A stretch of DNA of 64,000 nt from an uncultured Alphaproteobacteria bacterium (GTDB lineage: Bacteria > Pseudomonadota > Alphaproteobacteria > Rhizobiales > Ancalomicrobiaceae): NCBI GenBank assembly GCA_937892955.1, contig CALBKH010000103.1, positions 1-64,000 on the forward strand. The letters are read 5' to 3'. The notes beneath the pieces are model-generated. The model saw only the letters and a list, made by a program, of their open reading frames with translations, was not told where the DNA came from and made no database searches. The position numbers and the translations under genes were made by a program. How positions within the stretch are numbered: the stretch's first letter is position 1; every line of letters begins with the position of its first letter. Shown one piece after another: positions 8,284 through 16,495 of this stretch.

Positions 8284-8466
8284 TTGTCCCACCGACTCCC
8301 TCTCCCCCTGCGGGAGAAGATGGCCGAAGGCAGGATGAGGGGTCAGGACCTCTCCATGAAGACCTGTGCCGGTGGTTCTCGCTCGACGGCCGCTTCGCGG
8401 CACCCCCTCATCCGCCCCTTCGGGGCGCCTTCTCCCGCGAGGGGAGAAGGGGAGACCGAGGCACTC
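8284..8466. repeat. RIME-like pair of intergenic palindromes
   Basis: The 498-bp gap between ilvE and the MarR gene holds two related palindromic modules in opposite orientation. One, at about 8290-8341, contains CTCTCCCCCTGCGGGAGAAG and then GGATGAGGGG. The other, at about 8402-8451, contains CCCCTCATCCGCCCC, TTCGGGGCG and TTCTCCC with GGGGAGAAGGGG. This GGATGAGGGG / CTTCTCCC pattern is typical of rhizobial intergenic mosaic elements. The remainder, 8467-8607, should hold the promoter of the regulator operon. Confidence 0.65.
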
Positions 8467-8607
8467 CCGAAATGACGCGCGACGTGAAGTGGTGTTCAAC
8501 CCCCCGCATCGCGGATCCTTTTTGCGTTGCGGCGTGTCCCTCGGTATTCTCGCGCCACTCGACGCGTCGGAGAGCCGACGGAAAGGACGAGGGACCCGCG
8601 AGCCGTC

Positions 8608-9183
8608 ATGGCCGACCCGACCGTACGCGACAGATCCGCGATCACCGCCCGACGCACCCCGACGACACCCGCCGCGCCCGCCGCCGGTCCGGCGGCGCCG
8701 GAGACGCCGCAGGCCGCCTTTCTCGAGATGCTCGAGCTGTTCTTCTTCGCCTATCGCGACTTCGTCTCCGATCCCGACGTGATCCTGGCGAAATACGGCT
8801 TCGGCCGCGCCCATCACCGGGTGCTGCACTTCGTCGACCGCAATCCCGGCCTGTCGGTCGCCGAACTGCTCGACATCCTCAAGATCACCAAGCAGAGCCT
8901 CGCCCGCGTCCTCAAGGACCTGGTCGAGAGCGGCCACATCGAGAGCCGGCCCGGCTCGGTCGATCGCCGCCAGCGCCTGCTCTACGCCACCCCCACCGGC
9001 CGGGCCCTCGCCCGCTCCTTGGCGCTGCCGCAGATCGGTCGCATCGCCGCCGCCTTCCAGGCGCTCGGTCCCGACGGCGCCCGCCGCGCCCGCGACTTCC
9101 TGCGCCTGATGATCGACGCCGACGAGCGGCCGCGCGTCTCCCGCTACACCAATCGACCCGAAACGAGAGGAGGCGACGCGTGA
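8608..9183 (+). CDS. MarR-family transcriptional regulator (PetP-like)
   Basis: A 191-residue winged-helix regulator. After an Ala/Pro-rich N-terminus (about residues 1-35) come a dimerisation helix (FLEMLELFFFAYRDF), the helix-turn-helix region (LSVAELLDILKITKQSLARV) and the wing (GSVDRRQRLLYATPTGRAL). It overlaps the response regulator gene by GTGA, so regulator, response regulator and kinase form one operon. A MarR-type PetP next to an OmpR-type PetR is known from Rhodobacter beside cytochrome bc1 genes; here petABC lies 20 kb away. The name PetP-like is inference from gene order. Confidence 0.88.
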   Translation: MADPTVRDRSAITARRTPTTPAAPAAGPAAPETPQAAFLEMLELFFFAYRDFVSDPDVILAKYGFGRAHHRVLHFVDRNPGLSVAELLDILKITKQSLARVLKDLVESGHIESRPGSVDRRQRLLYATPTGRALARSLALPQIGRIAAAFQALGPDGARRARDFLRLMIDADERPRVSRYTNRPETRGGDA

Positions 9184-9902
9184 CCGACATCCCCACCCCC
9201 GTCCCCTCCGACGAGGCGCCGCATCTCCTCGTCGTCGACGACGACAACCGCATCCGCACCCTGATCTCCCGCTTCCTCGCCGAGAACGGCTTCCGTGTCA
9301 CCATCGCGGCGTCCGCGGCGGAGGCGCGCAAGAAACTCGCCATCATCGATTTCGATCTCCTGGTGCTCGACGTCATGATGCCGGGCGAGAGCGGCATGGA
9401 CTTCGCCGCCGACCTGCGCCGCACTTCGGCGGTGCCGATCCTCATGCTCACCGCCCGCTCCGAGACCGAGAGCCGCATCCGCGGCCTCGAGATCGGCGCC
9501 GACGACTACCTCTCCAAGCCCTTCGACCCGCGCGAACTGCTGCTGCGCATCGCCAACATCCTGAAGCGCGGCGGCCCGGCGCAACCCAAGGCCAAGACCG
9601 CCGAGATCCGCTTCGGCCCCTACGTCTGGCACGTCGATCGCGACGAACTCCGCCGCGACGACGAGGTCGTGCGCCTCACCGACAGCGAACTGCGCCTCAT
9701 GCGCATGTTCGCCGAACGGCCGGGCGAGACCATCCCCCGCCACGAGATCGTCCAGGGCGAGAGCGCGCTCGGCGACCGCACCGCCGATGTCCAGATCAAC
9801 CGGCTGCGCCGCAAGATCGAGACCGATCCCGCCAATCCCCTTCATCTGGTCACCGTGCGCGGCCAGGGCTACCGGTTGAAGACCGATCAGGCGGTGGGAT
9901 GA
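9180..9902 (+). CDS. OmpR-family two-component response regulator (PetR-like)
   Basis: A 240-residue response regulator. The receiver domain carries the acidic patch D20-D22, phosphoacceptor D64 (LLVLDVMMPG), T91 and K113 (SKPFDPREL). The C-terminal half (about 135-240) is an OmpR/PhoB winged helix with LTDSELRLMRMFAERPG, VQINRLRRKIE and VTVRGQGYRL. The start is a GTG that overlaps the MarR stop and has GAGGAGG about 5 nt upstream. The stop overlaps the ATG of the kinase gene. Its phosphodonor is therefore almost certainly the next gene product; target genes are unknown. Confidence 0.95.
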   Translation: MTDIPTPVPSDEAPHLLVVDDDNRIRTLISRFLAENGFRVTIAASAAEARKKLAIIDFDLLVLDVMMPGESGMDFAADLRRTSAVPILMLTARSETESRIRGLEIGADDYLSKPFDPRELLLRIANILKRGGPAQPKAKTAEIRFGPYVWHVDRDELRRDDEVVRLTDSELRLMRMFAERPGETIPRHEIVQGESALGDRTADVQINRLRRKIETDPANPLHLVTVRGQGYRLKTDQAVG

Positions 9903-11302
9903 GCGACCCCGGCGAGCGCCCCACGCCCCCTCAACGCGCCTTGCGCGACACGCCGATCATCCGCGTGCGTCTCGCCTGGCGCCGCTTCGCCCGCGCCATC
10001 GCCGAGCGCATGCCCAAGGGCCTCTACGGCCGCTCGCTGCTGATCGTCGTCCTGCCGATGCTGATCCTGCAGTCGGTGGTCGCCTACGTCTTCATGGAGC
10101 GCCACTGGGACCTCGTCACTCGCCGTCTGTCGGAGGCGCTGACCCGCGACATCGCCACGATCATCGCCGTGGTCGAGACCTATCCGCAGGACCCCGACTG
10201 GGACATCGTCACGCGCATCGCCCGGCGCGATCTCGGCATCCAGGTGTCGCTCCTGAAGGGCGAAGAACTGCCGCCGCCCGGGCCGAAACCGTTCTTCTCG
10301 CTGCTCGACACCGCGCTTTCCGACGAGATCGTCGCCCGCATCCATCGTCCCTTCTGGATCGACACCGTCGGCAATTCCGATCTCGTCGAGATCCGCATCG
10401 ACATGGGGCAGGACGTGCTGCGCGTCATGGCCCGCCGCTCGCAGGCCTACGCCTCGAACTCGCACATCTTCCTCGTCTGGATGGTGACCACCTCGCTGGT
10501 GCTGCTGACCATCGCCATCCTCTTCCTGCGCAATCAGATCCGCCCGATCCAGCGGCTCGCCGACGCCGCCGAGGGCTTCGGCAAGGGTCACGCCGTCGGC
10601 GACTTCAAGCCGACCGGCGCCCGCGAGGTCCGCCGCGCCGGCGAGGCCTTCGCCGTCATGCGCCGCCGTATCGAGCGCCAGATCGACCAGCGCACCACCA
10701 TGCTCGCCGGCGTCAGCCACGACCTCAGGACCGTGCTCACCCGCTTCCGCCTGCAGCTGGCGCTGCTGCCGCCGGGCGCCGAGATCGAGGCGCTCGAGGC
10801 CGACGTCGACGAGATGCAGGCGATGCTCGAGGCCTATCTCGCCTTCGCCCGCGGCGAGGGCGACGAGGAGGCGGTGGCGACCGACGTCGCCGAGACGCTG
10901 CGCTCGATCCAGGCCGAGGCCGACCGCGCCGGCTTCGAGGTGGCGCTGACCTTCGAGGGAGATTCCGTACTGACGGTGCGCCCCAACGCCTTCAAGCGCA
11001 TGGTCGGCAATCTCGTCGGCAACGCCTGCCGCCACGGCGAACACGTGATGCTCTCCGGCCGCCACGCCGAGGGCTATCTCTTCGTCACCGTCGACGACGA
11101 CGGCCCCGGCGTGCCGGAAGACGAACGCGACAACGTCTTTCGCCCGTTCTATCGCCTCGACGAGGCGCGCAACCAGGACGAGGGCGGCACCGGTCTGGGA
11201 TTGGCCATCGCCCGCGACATCGCCCGCGGCCACGGCGGCGACATCACCCTCGACACCGCGCCCGCGGGCGGCCTCAGAGCGGTGGTGCGGATTCCGGGGT
11301 GA
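9899..11302 (+). CDS. EnvZ-like sensor histidine kinase
   Basis: A 467-residue inner-membrane kinase. The two membrane helices are at about 46-66 and 190-210 and enclose a periplasmic sensor domain of about 120 residues. A HAMP linker follows (RNQIRPIQRLADAAEGFGKG). The phosphorylated histidine is H274 in GVSHDLRTVLTRF, and the ATPase boxes are NLVGNACRHG (N), VDDDGPGVP (G1) and GGTGLGLAIARDIARGHGG (G2). The start overlaps the response regulator stop. Layout and box sequences are EnvZ-like; the stimulus is unknown. Confidence 0.95.
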   Translation: MSDPGERPTPPQRALRDTPIIRVRLAWRRFARAIAERMPKGLYGRSLLIVVLPMLILQSVVAYVFMERHWDLVTRRLSEALTRDIATIIAVVETYPQDPDWDIVTRIARRDLGIQVSLLKGEELPPPGPKPFFSLLDTALSDEIVARIHRPFWIDTVGNSDLVEIRIDMGQDVLRVMARRSQAYASNSHIFLVWMVTTSLVLLTIAILFLRNQIRPIQRLADAAEGFGKGHAVGDFKPTGAREVRRAGEAFAVMRRRIERQIDQRTTMLAGVSHDLRTVLTRFRLQLALLPPGAEIEALEADVDEMQAMLEAYLAFARGEGDEEAVATDVAETLRSIQAEADRAGFEVALTFEGDSVLTVRPNAFKRMVGNLVGNACRHGEHVMLSGRHAEGYLFVTVDDDGPGVPEDERDNVFRPFYRLDEARNQDEGGTGLGLAIARDIARGHGGDITLDTAPAGGLRAVVRIPG

Positions 11303-11308
11303 TCGGCG

Positions 11309-11749
11309 TCAACGGCGTCGGCGTTCGGCGATGCGGCCGAGGGCGAAACCGCCGGCGACGATCTCGAGCCCGCCGATGGTGAGCCGCATACGGTGGACGA
11401 TGGCTCCGTCGTCGCGGCGATCGATCTCGTCACGAAGGATCTCCACCCCGGGGCCGGTCAGGTCGACGAGATCGAAACCCTCGCATCTCGCCGCGACGGG
11501 ACCGCGGTAGACGAGATCGACGTCGCGATAGCCGATGCCGAGATGGCCGGTGGTCACCCGCAGGACGAGGTCGCGGCGGGTGCGCGTGAGCCGGCGGACG
11601 ATGCCGTCGTGGAGGCCGATCTCGGTGGCGAGGCGAAGCGGATCGCTCGGCTCGCCGAAGGTCGCGCCGAGATGGGCGAGGAGGCGCGCCGGAGCATCCT
11701 CGTCGCGGCCGCGTTCCCAAGCCGGCGTCAGGAACCGCATCCGGATCAT
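11309..11749 (-). CDS. Hypothetical protein, last gene of the MaoC operon
   Basis: A 146-residue soluble protein. Visible features are EIGLHDGIVRRL, a basic strand (RTRRDLVLRV), HLGIGYRDVDLVYRG and a C-terminal beta-rich part ending in an Arg tail. The LHD and tGYxDlxLxY pattern is reminiscent of small DUF4085-like proteins, but this is a weak impression. The ATG overlaps the stop of the upstream MaoC gene by ATGA, so three genes are translated as a coupled series. It converges on the histidine kinase gene with only 6 bp between the two stops. Confidence 0.7.
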   Translation of the reverse strand: MIRMRFLTPAWERGRDEDAPARLLAHLGATFGEPSDPLRLATEIGLHDGIVRRLTRTRRDLVLRVTTGHLGIGYRDVDLVYRGPVAARCEGFDLVDLTGPGVEILRDEIDRRDDGAIVHRMRLTIGGLEIVAGGFALGRIAERRRR

Positions 11750-12237
11750 GCCGGCGTTTCCGCCACCGGCCGGGTCGGCATGAACACGTGGCCGTTGAAG
11801 TGGAACACCCGGGTCCCCGCCTCGTCGAAACCTTCGTTGAGCGAGTTCACCACGCCCCACCCGGGACGGCTGGCGAAGGCCCGCGTCGACATGAAGGTGG
11901 TGCGATAGCGGATCGTCCGACCGGCGAGCACCGGCTTCGACCAGCGCATGGCGTCGAAGCCCGGCGACGGCCCGGCCACCGGCAGGTCTTCACCGCGCGC
12001 CTTCGCCTCGGCCATGACGCGGTTCTGATGGTCGATCCACAGCCGCATCCAGGCGCAGGCGACGTGCCACCCCGAGGCGGCGAGCCCGCCGAACAGCGAG
12101 GCCTTGCCGGCCTCCTCGTCGAGATGGAACGGCTGCGGGTCGAAATCGCGGGCGAAGTCGACGATCTCCTCGGCCGTGAAGGTCCAGGTGCCGAGCTCGA
12201 TGATCTCGCCGGGGGTGAAGGCATCGAGATATCTCAT
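11746..12237 (-). CDS. MaoC-family (hotdog fold) dehydratase-like protein
   Basis: A 163-residue MaoC-like protein, the family that hydrates enoyl-CoA thioesters. The core motif is present: FARDFDPQPFHLDEEAG, where D-x-x-P-x-H supplies the catalytic Asp/His, followed by FGGLAASGWHVAC. It is joined by ATGA to a second MaoC gene upstream and to an orphan downstream. Two adjacent single-hotdog genes suggest a heterodimer, or substrate-specific variants. No acyl-CoA dehydrogenase or other beta-oxidation gene is adjacent to show the pathway. Confidence 0.9.
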   Translation of the reverse strand: MRYLDAFTPGEIIELGTWTFTAEEIVDFARDFDPQPFHLDEEAGKASLFGGLAASGWHVACAWMRLWIDHQNRVMAEAKARGEDLPVAGPSPGFDAMRWSKPVLAGRTIRYRTTFMSTRAFASRPGWGVVNSLNEGFDEAGTRVFHFNGHVFMPTRPVAETPA

Positions 12238-12716
12238 GCCGCCTCTCGCCGTCCGATCATCAGGGTCGATTCCATCGTCATCACCAATTCGTCACGCTGA
12301 TTGGTCACCTCGAAATGCCCCCGCACGAAGCCGAGCCTTGCGCGGCTCGCCGAGGTGCGCAATTCGGCGACGGTGAGCGCCGCGGTGATCGTGTCGCCGG
12401 GATGGACCGGCTTCTTCCACTTCAGGCTCTCGATGCCGGGAGACCCCAGCGACGCCGAGCCGAGGAGCAGGTTGTCGCAGAACAGCCGCATCACCAGCGA
12501 GCCGGTGTGCCACCCGGACGCCGACAGCCCGTGCAGCAGCGAGGCGTCGCCCGCCCCGTCCTCGAGATGCATCGGCTGCGGGTCCCATTTCGCCGCGAAA
12601 GCGACGATCTCCTCGCGCGTCACGGTGCGCGAGCCGAGGACGATGCTCTGCCCGACGTGAAAATCCTCGAACCACCGCGGGGTCGGGCCGCGGGGCGGTG
12701 TCTCGATATCGGTCAT
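12234..12716 (-). CDS. MaoC-family (hotdog fold) dehydratase-like protein
   Basis: A 160-residue paralogue of the next gene. It has the same catalytic segment (FAAKWDPQPMHLEDGAG) and the same following turn (LHGLSASGWHTGSL), and a C-terminal sheet ending in MESTLMIGRREAA. The frame is open upstream to 13004, but the ATG at 12716 (MTDIETPPRGP) gives the usual MaoC length. The stop overlaps the next ATG. It is divergent from the DUF4282 gene with only 42 bp between the two starts, so the promoters must overlap. Confidence 0.9.
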   Translation of the reverse strand: MTDIETPPRGPTPRWFEDFHVGQSIVLGSRTVTREEIVAFAAKWDPQPMHLEDGAGDASLLHGLSASGWHTGSLVMRLFCDNLLLGSASLGSPGIESLKWKKPVHPGDTITAALTVAELRTSASRARLGFVRGHFEVTNQRDELVMTMESTLMIGRREAA

Positions 12717-12758
12717 GGTAGGCTCGGCGTCTCCAGCGTTCCGACGGGATTCGACCCC

Positions 12759-13049
12759 ATGTTCGATCAACTCCTCGCCCTCGACGCCTTCCTCGCCCCG
12801 AGGCTCATCCGCCCCTTCTATCTGATCGGCGCGGCGCTGGCTCTGCTCTGGGGGCTGAGCGGCTTTCTCGTCGGATTGGTGCTGCTCGTCCAGATCCCCT
12901 GGGCCGGGGTCTTCACCATCACCTTCTCGTTGCTCTCGGCACTGCTGCTCTTCCTCGGCGTCCGTCTCTTCGCCGAGGGGCTGGTGGCGACGCTGCGCAT
13001 GCACACCCGCTTCGTCGGCGGCAACCCGCGCGATCCGATCCCGGAGTGA
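12759..13049 (+). CDS. DUF4282 family small membrane protein
   Basis: A 96-residue membrane protein. Two hydrophobic helices lie at about 18-45 and 50-72 (FYLIGAALALLWGLSGFLVG and the stretch with FTITFSLLSALLLFLGVRL). A short basic tail containing RMHTRFVGG follows. The pattern of an N-terminal amphipathic segment, two membrane helices and a conserved arginine-bearing end matches DUF4282 proteins, whose function is unknown. The start is the ATG at 12759. The gene converges on the TetR-type regulator gene. Confidence 0.8.
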   Translation: MFDQLLALDAFLAPRLIRPFYLIGAALALLWGLSGFLVGLVLLVQIPWAGVFTITFSLLSALLLFLGVRLFAEGLVATLRMHTRFVGGNPRDPIPE

Positions 13050-13106
13050 AAGAAGAAATTCGGCTTTCGGGTCCCCTTCCCCGTTCGCGAGGCGCGGCGC
13101 GGTTTC

Positions 13107-13748
13107 TCAGATCCCCGAACCCTCCGCCTCCTCGGTCGAGGCGCCGCGACGCCGGGTGAAGCGGCAGGCGAGACCACTCAGGCGCTCGGCCCGCGCCTGC
13201 CAGTCGCCGAGCCGATCCAGGGTCTCGTCGAGCGCCGCCATGGTCTTCGGCAGCCCCTCCTCCTCGTCGGCGAGGAAGACCGGCACGAGCCGGACGAGCG
13301 CGGCGGCGAGCGCCGGGGCGCGCAGCCGGCCGAGAAGCCCGGCGGTGGAGATGCCGGCGCTCTCCAGGAGCCACGACTGCGAGCCGCAGGACAGCCGCGC
13401 CAGATGGCAAGCCAGCACCGGATCGCGCCGCGCCGAACGCTCGAGCCCGGCGATGCCCGCGCGATAGGGAACCAGGAGGTCGAACCGCCGCATCAGCGCG
13501 TCGAACAACCGTTCGCGCCGCGGCTCTTCGGCGAGCGACGGGTCATCGGTCTCCAGCACCCCGACATCGATGCGGCGGCAGAAACTCGCGAGGATCGCGA
13601 AGGGGCCGTCGTAGGCCTTGCGCAAGGTCGCCAGATCGAAGCCGGCGCGCTCGGCGATTTCGGCGAGGCGGATGTCGAGAAACGGCTTCTCGGCGGCGAT
13701 CGCCAGAAGGGCATCCTCGATCTTCTGCTCGACCTTCTTCGTCGCCAT
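13107..13748 (-). CDS. TetR/AcrR-family transcriptional regulator
   Basis: A 213-residue protein with a TetR-type N-terminal DNA-binding helix-turn-helix: ALLAIAAEKPFLDIRLAEIA followed by ERAGFDLATLRKAYDGPFAI, where the conserved recognition-helix pattern ends in Y-x-G/K. The C-terminal ligand-binding domain is all-helical and Ala/Leu/Arg-rich. The start chosen is MATKKVEQK at 13748; the open frame continues upstream without support. The ligand and target are unknown. The gene lies downstream of prs, separated from it by a clear terminator. Confidence 0.75.
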   Translation of the reverse strand: MATKKVEQKIEDALLAIAAEKPFLDIRLAEIAERAGFDLATLRKAYDGPFAILASFCRRIDVGVLETDDPSLAEEPRRERLFDALMRRFDLLVPYRAGIAGLERSARRDPVLACHLARLSCGSQSWLLESAGISTAGLLGRLRAPALAAALVRLVPVFLADEEEGLPKTMAALDETLDRLGDWQARAERLSGLACRFTRRRGASTEEAEGSGI

Positions 13749-13817
13749 GACGGCCTCCGTGGATCGCGCCGCCACCATATTCCCGACGCGCGCGAGATTC
13801 CAGCCGGGGTCCCGCGA

Positions 13818-13844
13818 CGAAAAAGGCCGCACGAAGCGGCCTTT
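13818..13844 (-). terminator. Rho-independent terminator after prs
   Basis: Reading on the minus strand, prs is followed 25 nt later by AAAGGCCGC, a 5-nt loop and GCGGCCTTT, continued by further Ts. This 9-bp stem with a T-tract is a textbook intrinsic terminator and separates prs from the TetR-type regulator gene. Confidence 0.9.
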
Positions 13845-13868
13845 CTCACGCGATCCGAGGAAATCGGC

Positions 13869-14801
13869 TCAATCGAACAGGCTCGACACCGACTTCTCCT
13901 GCGCCGTGCGGGCGATGGCTTCGCCGAGCAGCGGCGCGACGGAGAGGACGCGGATGTTCGAAGCGGCCTTGATCGCCTCGGTCGGCTGGATCGAATCGGT
14001 GATCACCAGTTCCTTCAGCGCCGAGGCGGAGATGCGGGTCACCGCGCCGCCGGACAGTACGCCGTGGGTGCAGTAGGCCGAGACGTCCTTGGCGCCGCGG
14101 GCGAGCAGCGCTTCCGCCGCGTTGCACAGCGTGCCGCCGGAATCGATGATGTCGTCGACCAGGATGCAGGAGCGGCCCGAGACGTCGCCGATGACGTTCA
14201 TCACCTCCGATTCGCCCGGCCGTTCGCGCCGCTTGTCGACGATGGCGAGCGACGCGTCGATGCGCTTGGCCAGCGCCCGGGCGCGCACCACGCCGCCGAC
14301 GTCGGGCGACACCACCATGACGGTGCCCGGCGCGTAGCGCTCCTTGATGTCGCGCATCATCACCGGGGCGGCGTAGAGGTTGTCGGTCGGGATGTCGAAG
14401 AAGCCCTGGATCTGACCGGCGTGGAGATCGATGGTCAGCACCCGGTCGGCGCCGGCGCGGGTGATCAGATTGGCGACGAGCTTGGCCGAGATCGGCGTCC
14501 GCGGGCCGGGCTTACGGTCCTGACGGGCATAGCCGAAATAGGGCAGCACCGCGGTGATGCGCTTGGCCGACGACCGACGCAGCGCGTCGATCATGATCAG
14601 GAGCTCCATCAGGTGGTCGTTGGCCGGATAGGAGGTCGACTGCAGGACGAAGGTGTCCTCGCCGCGCACGTTCTCCTGGATCTCGACGAAGATCTCCTGG
14701 TCGGCGAAGCGACGCACCAGGCAGCTCGACAGCGGGATCTCGAGATACTTGGTGATGGCGTCGGCCAGGGCCCGGTTGGAATTGCCGCAGACGAGCTTCA
14801 T
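13869..14801 (-). CDS. prs: Ribose-phosphate pyrophosphokinase
   Basis: Prs makes PRPP from ribose 5-phosphate and ATP for purine, pyrimidine, histidine and NAD synthesis. The 310-residue protein starts MKLVCGNSNRALADAI. It has the ATP loop (GYARQDRKPGPRTPISAK), the divalent-metal region DRVLTIDLHAGQIQGFFDIP, and the PRPP-binding loop RSCILVDDIIDSGGTLCNAA. The length is standard. The frame is open upstream to 14903, but family proteins begin at this methionine. A strong terminator follows. apt, which consumes PRPP, is elsewhere in the window. Confidence 0.97.
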   Translation of the reverse strand: MKLVCGNSNRALADAITKYLEIPLSSCLVRRFADQEIFVEIQENVRGEDTFVLQSTSYPANDHLMELLIMIDALRRSSAKRITAVLPYFGYARQDRKPGPRTPISAKLVANLITRAGADRVLTIDLHAGQIQGFFDIPTDNLYAAPVMMRDIKERYAPGTVMVVSPDVGGVVRARALAKRIDASLAIVDKRRERPGESEVMNVIGDVSGRSCILVDDIIDSGGTLCNAAEALLARGAKDVSAYCTHGVLSGGAVTRISASALKELVITDSIQPTEAIKAASNIRVLSVAPLLGEAIARTAQEKSVSSLFD

Positions 14802-14981
14802 CGTGAGCCTCTCGAAGAGGGACCGGCTCCGGGCGTCGGCCGGAGACCGGAAAAGGCGATCGGCGCCACCGGTGGGCGCCGCGGATGGCGGGCCTTTTAT
14901 CAAGCCCGTTCAATTCCGTAAACCGACGATCTCGCACCCGCGGCATCGCCGGCGGAACCGCCGCGATCTCGATTCCGACCG

Positions 14982-15012
14982 CATGAAGTTCCGCCCTGTC
15001 CGGAACTTCATG
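14982..15012. repeat. Perfect 12-bp inverted repeat upstream of prs
   Basis: CATGAAGTTCCG (14982-14993) and CGGAACTTCATG (15001-15012) form a perfect stem around a 7-nt loop. It lies between the end of the lipoprotein gene (minus strand, 15094) and the prs start (14801). There is no T-run on either side, so it could be a Rho-assisted terminator for the lipoprotein transcript or an operator or leader element of prs. The rest of this 290-bp gap shows nothing else recognisable. Confidence 0.6.
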
Positions 15013-15093
15013 GGCGAAGGCGAGCCCGAACGGGCGTCGGCCGGTCGGACCGTGGCGCTCACGCGATCCGGACCGGATGGCGTGAGCCCCGAT

Positions 15094-15636
15094 TCACGTC
15101 GCGGCGCGGGTCAACCACGCCTTGATGGCGCGCGCCGCACTGACCGCCAGACGTTCCTGGACGTCGGTGTCCACCCGCCCCCAGGGATCGCCGTCGCTGT
15201 TCTTGGCGAGCTCCTGGCCGACGATGCGATGCACCCGCTTCCCCGACGCGTCGAAGATCTCGTAGGTGTAGATCACCGTCGTCGCCGTCTCGTGGCCGAG
15301 AGCGACGAAATGTCCCTGGACGCGGTAGGTCGCCGGCTCGTCGAGACGATGCACGATCTCGATGCCCATCGCTTTCGCCCGATCGCGGAAGCGATGATAG
15401 ATCCCGTCCGCGGTGGTCACCGGAACGCCGGTGTAGGGCAGCATCTGCACCGAGACGTGGCCGACCGGCGGCGCGGAAGCGAGCGGCGGCACCCGGGTGC
15501 GGCCCGAGATCAACGATCCCGAACCTCCGAGCCCGCTCTCTTCCACACAGGCGGAAAGGAACCCGACGGCGAGCGCGGCGACGCCTGCTCGCATCAGGAA
15601 CGACCGGCGGCCGAGGGAAACGTCGGATCGGGACAT
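15094..15636 (-). CDS. Putative lipoprotein
   Basis: A 180-residue exported lipoprotein. The N-terminus is a basic stretch with twin arginines (SLGRRSFLMRAG), then a hydrophobic core and the lipobox LSAC; lipidation would be by Lgt, encoded about 2 kb upstream on the same strand. The mature part includes QMLPYTGVPVTTADGIYHRF, a strand rich in TTVIYTYEIFD and a C-terminal helix. It resembles alphaproteobacterial outer-membrane lipoproteins of unknown function. It starts 85 nt after pgeF and may belong to the lgt transcript. Confidence 0.75.
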   Translation of the reverse strand: MSRSDVSLGRRSFLMRAGVAALAVGFLSACVEESGLGGSGSLISGRTRVPPLASAPPVGHVSVQMLPYTGVPVTTADGIYHRFRDRAKAMGIEIVHRLDEPATYRVQGHFVALGHETATTVIYTYEIFDASGKRVHRIVGQELAKNSDGDPWGRVDTDVQERLAVSAARAIKAWLTRAAT

Positions 15637-15721
15637 GGAGGCGCGGCCCTGCGTGTGCGTCACGGGTGTCTCGTGTCTAGCCGAGAACGGGGCGGCGGTC
15701 GAGACGTCGCCGCGTCCCACC

Positions 15722-16495
15722 TCACCGTGTCGCGGCGAGCGCGATCGCCGAAACGAGCCGGCCGTAGTCGGGTTCGGCGCGATGCGTGGTGCGGCGATAG
15801 GAGAAGAAGCGGTCTTCGTCGCCGTAGGTGCACAAGGCCAGGTTCTCCGCCCGGCCGACGCCGGCGCGCTCCAGCCGCATGACGATGAAGGCCGGCAGAT
15901 CGAACATGGCGTGGCCCGGCCGCGGCGACGGGCGGAAGAAGCGGGCGTGGTCCGCATCCTCGCCGACGAAACGCGCGACGAATTCCGGTCCGACCTCGTA
16001 GGCCTCGGACGAAATCGTCGGCCCGAGCACCGCGACGATGTCGGAGCGCACCGCTCCCAACCCTTCCATGGCGGCGATCGTCGCCTCGATCACCCCGCCG
16101 ATCGCCCCCTTCCAGCCGGCATGCGCCGCGCCGACCGCCCGGCCGCCGGCGTCGGCGAAGAGGATCGGGCCGCAGTCGGCCGTCGCCACCCCGACGGCGA
16201 GGCCGGGGCGCGCCGTGACCACCGCGTCGGCATGCGGCCCCTCGCCGTGCGGCCACGGCTCCTCGACCACCACCACGTCGGGCGAATGCACCTGATAGGG
16301 CATGGCCAGCGCGTGATCCTCGACCCCGAGGGCACGGGCGACGCGGGCGCGATTCTCGATCACCGCATCGCGCAGATCGGACGAGCCGAGGCCGACGTTG
16401 AGGCTGGCATAGAGCCCCTCCGATACGCCGCCGTCGCGGGTGAAGAAGCCGTGGGCGATGCCGGGAAGGGCGGAAAGAGCATTGGAGCGGATCAC
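15722..16495 (-). CDS. pgeF: Peptidoglycan editing factor PgeF (polyphenol oxidase / YfiH family)
   Basis: This 257-residue protein belongs to the YfiH/laccase-domain family; the E. coli member removes wrongly incorporated L-serine from peptidoglycan precursors, and other members oxidise polyphenols or act on purine nucleosides. The metal/active-site landmarks are visible: YQVHSPDV, VATADCGPILF and VGAAHAGWKGAIGG. The start is a GTG sharing GTGA with the stop of the methyltransferase gene, so translation is coupled. The order lgt, methyltransferase, pgeF recurs in alphaproteobacteria. Confidence 0.93.
   Translation of the reverse strand: MIRSNALSALPGIAHGFFTRDGGVSEGLYASLNVGLGSSDLRDAVIENRARVARALGVEDHALAMPYQVHSPDVVVVEEPWPHGEGPHADAVVTARPGLAVGVATADCGPILFADAGGRAVGAAHAGWKGAIGGVIEATIAAMEGLGAVRSDIVAVLGPTISSEAYEVGPEFVARFVGEDADHARFFRPSPRPGHAMFDLPAFIVMRLERAGVGRAENLALCTYGDEDRFFSYRRTTHRAEPDYGRLVSAIALAATR

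Noticed and set aside
8472..9902. 476-codon ORF containing the response regulator with a long N-terminal extension
   Set aside because: The extension is a shadow of the MarR gene; the GTG at 9180 with GAGGAGG upstream is the real start.
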